From SAR202 cluster bacterium (GTDB lineage Bacteria > Chloroflexota > Dehalococcoidia > Lucifugimonadales > UBA2985): a stretch of 64,000 bases of DNA. The stretch covers positions 1-64,000 of the forward strand of contig VFHP01000024.1 of the NCBI GenBank assembly GCA_009391535.1, in the 5' to 3' direction. The notes under the pieces were generated by a model, which did not search any database, was not told the origin of the DNA, and saw only the letters and a list, made by a program, of their open reading frames with translations. This document shows, in pieces, positions 63,659-64,000 of the stretch (positions are counted from its first letter, which is position 1; every line of letters starts with the position of its first letter). The position numbers and the translations under genes are program-made.

Positions 63659-64000
63659 CTATTCCAAGAAATCCTTGAGTTTTCGTGAACGGGATGGATG
63701 TCTTAGTTTTCTCAAAGCTTTCGCTTCTATTTGCCTTATTCTTTCCCTGGTTACACCAAATTCGCGACCTACTTCTTCCAATGTTCTGCCTCTGCCATCC
63801 TCTAGGCCAAATCGCATTTGTAGTACCCTGCGTTCCCGTATGTTTAGGGTTTCTAAGACGTCTTCTACAAGTTCCTTTAATAGCTGAGAGGACGCTGCGT
63901 CTGCTGGTGCAATTGCAGATCTATCTTCAATGAAATCCCCTAGGTGGTTGTCTTCTTCTTCTCCTATGGGAGTCTCTAGTGATACAGGTTCCTGAGATAT
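63659..64000 (-). CDS. rpoD: Primary sigma factor RpoD/SigA, 3' end (partial)
   Basis: The last 113 residues of a sigma-70 factor; the gene runs off the window. Region 3.2 ends in [18 protein letters not shown]; region 4.1 is [23 protein letters not shown] and region 4.2 is [19 protein letters not shown], which contacts the -35 element. The match to housekeeping sigma factors is close, and several promoters in this window have TTGACA-like -35 elements as expected. Confidence 0.95.
   Translation of the reverse strand: MSQEPVSLETPIGEEEDNHLGDFIEDRSAIAPADAASSQLLKELVEDVLETLNIRERRVLQMRFGLEDGRGRTLEEVGREFGVTRERIRQIEAKALRKLRHPSRSRKLKDFLE

Noticed and set aside
1-64000. CRISPR arrays, insertion sequences, prophage or rRNA genes
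   Set aside because: No regular spaced repeats, transposase-like or phage-like proteins, or rRNA sequence were seen; only one tRNA was found.

Overview
The window looks like a piece of an AT-rich, free-living bacterial chromosome. The gene content fits Chloroflexota, and most likely a marine SAR202/Dehalococcoidia-type lineage: futalosine-pathway menaquinone genes, CaiB/BaiF CoA-transferases, enolase-superfamily paralogues, split TPP decarboxylase subunits, GMC oxidoreductase, a T-box leader, and a DUF58/transglutaminase/MoxR block. This assignment is inference from gene content; there is no 16S gene here. Genes are tightly packed, often with 1-4 nt overlaps, and several starts are TTG or GTG. 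The only gene-free stretch above 300 bp is the T-box leader at about 46944-47313. I see no CRISPR array, insertion sequence, prophage or rRNA.

Region by region. 1-4.6 kb: oxidoreductase, sirtuin, homocysteine-methyltransferase-like protein and GMC oxidoreductase. 4.6-12.3 kb: a catabolic-looking island with an acetyltransferase, alpha and beta subunits of a ComDE-like TPP decarboxylase, a Lin0512-family protein, a GlcG/HbpS-like protein, two divergent enolase-superfamily enzymes and two MFS transporters. 12.3-15.2 kb: a possible 34-residue membrane peptide and a 913-residue lipoprotein with a TolB-like propeller. 15.3-21.7 kb (minus): mqnE-mqnA-mqnC followed by an SDR, an oxalyl-CoA-synthetase-like ligase and a ketopantoate reductase. 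21.8-29.1 kb: a second homocysteine-methyltransferase-like gene, a small unknown, a TlpA-like thioredoxin, the pentose-phosphate genes rpiB-tal-gnd and a fused double CaiB/BaiF protein. 29.3-33.1 kb: polA, a membrane protein and an FmdB zinc ribbon.

33.2-38.7 kb (minus) is a self-contained copper operon: csoR (with a promoter and an inverted-repeat operator in the expected place), copA, a YHS protein, an anchored beta-rich protein, a large multi-pass membrane protein with a CxxCxxCx5CxxCxxC loop, and a small lipoprotein. The last three have no clear function, and this is the best candidate here for an incompletely described system. 38.7-45.8 kb (minus): zinc ribbon, rpsO, pnp, dapB, asd, dapA, thiI. 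46-49.9 kb: a PAC2 protein, then an isoleucine-specific T-box (specifier ATC) in front of citramalate synthase, and a cysteine synthase.

50-54.9 kb: rpsP-khpA-rimM, yebC, a methyltransferase and uvrB. 55-60.7 kb: a membrane protein, DUF58 protein, TgpA-like transglutaminase whose catalytic Cys position reads Ser, and MoxR ATPase. 60.8-64 kb: an orphan DppB-like permease, fabI, a COG2426 membrane protein, tRNA-Arg(TCT), a small membrane protein and the 3' end of the housekeeping sigma factor gene.
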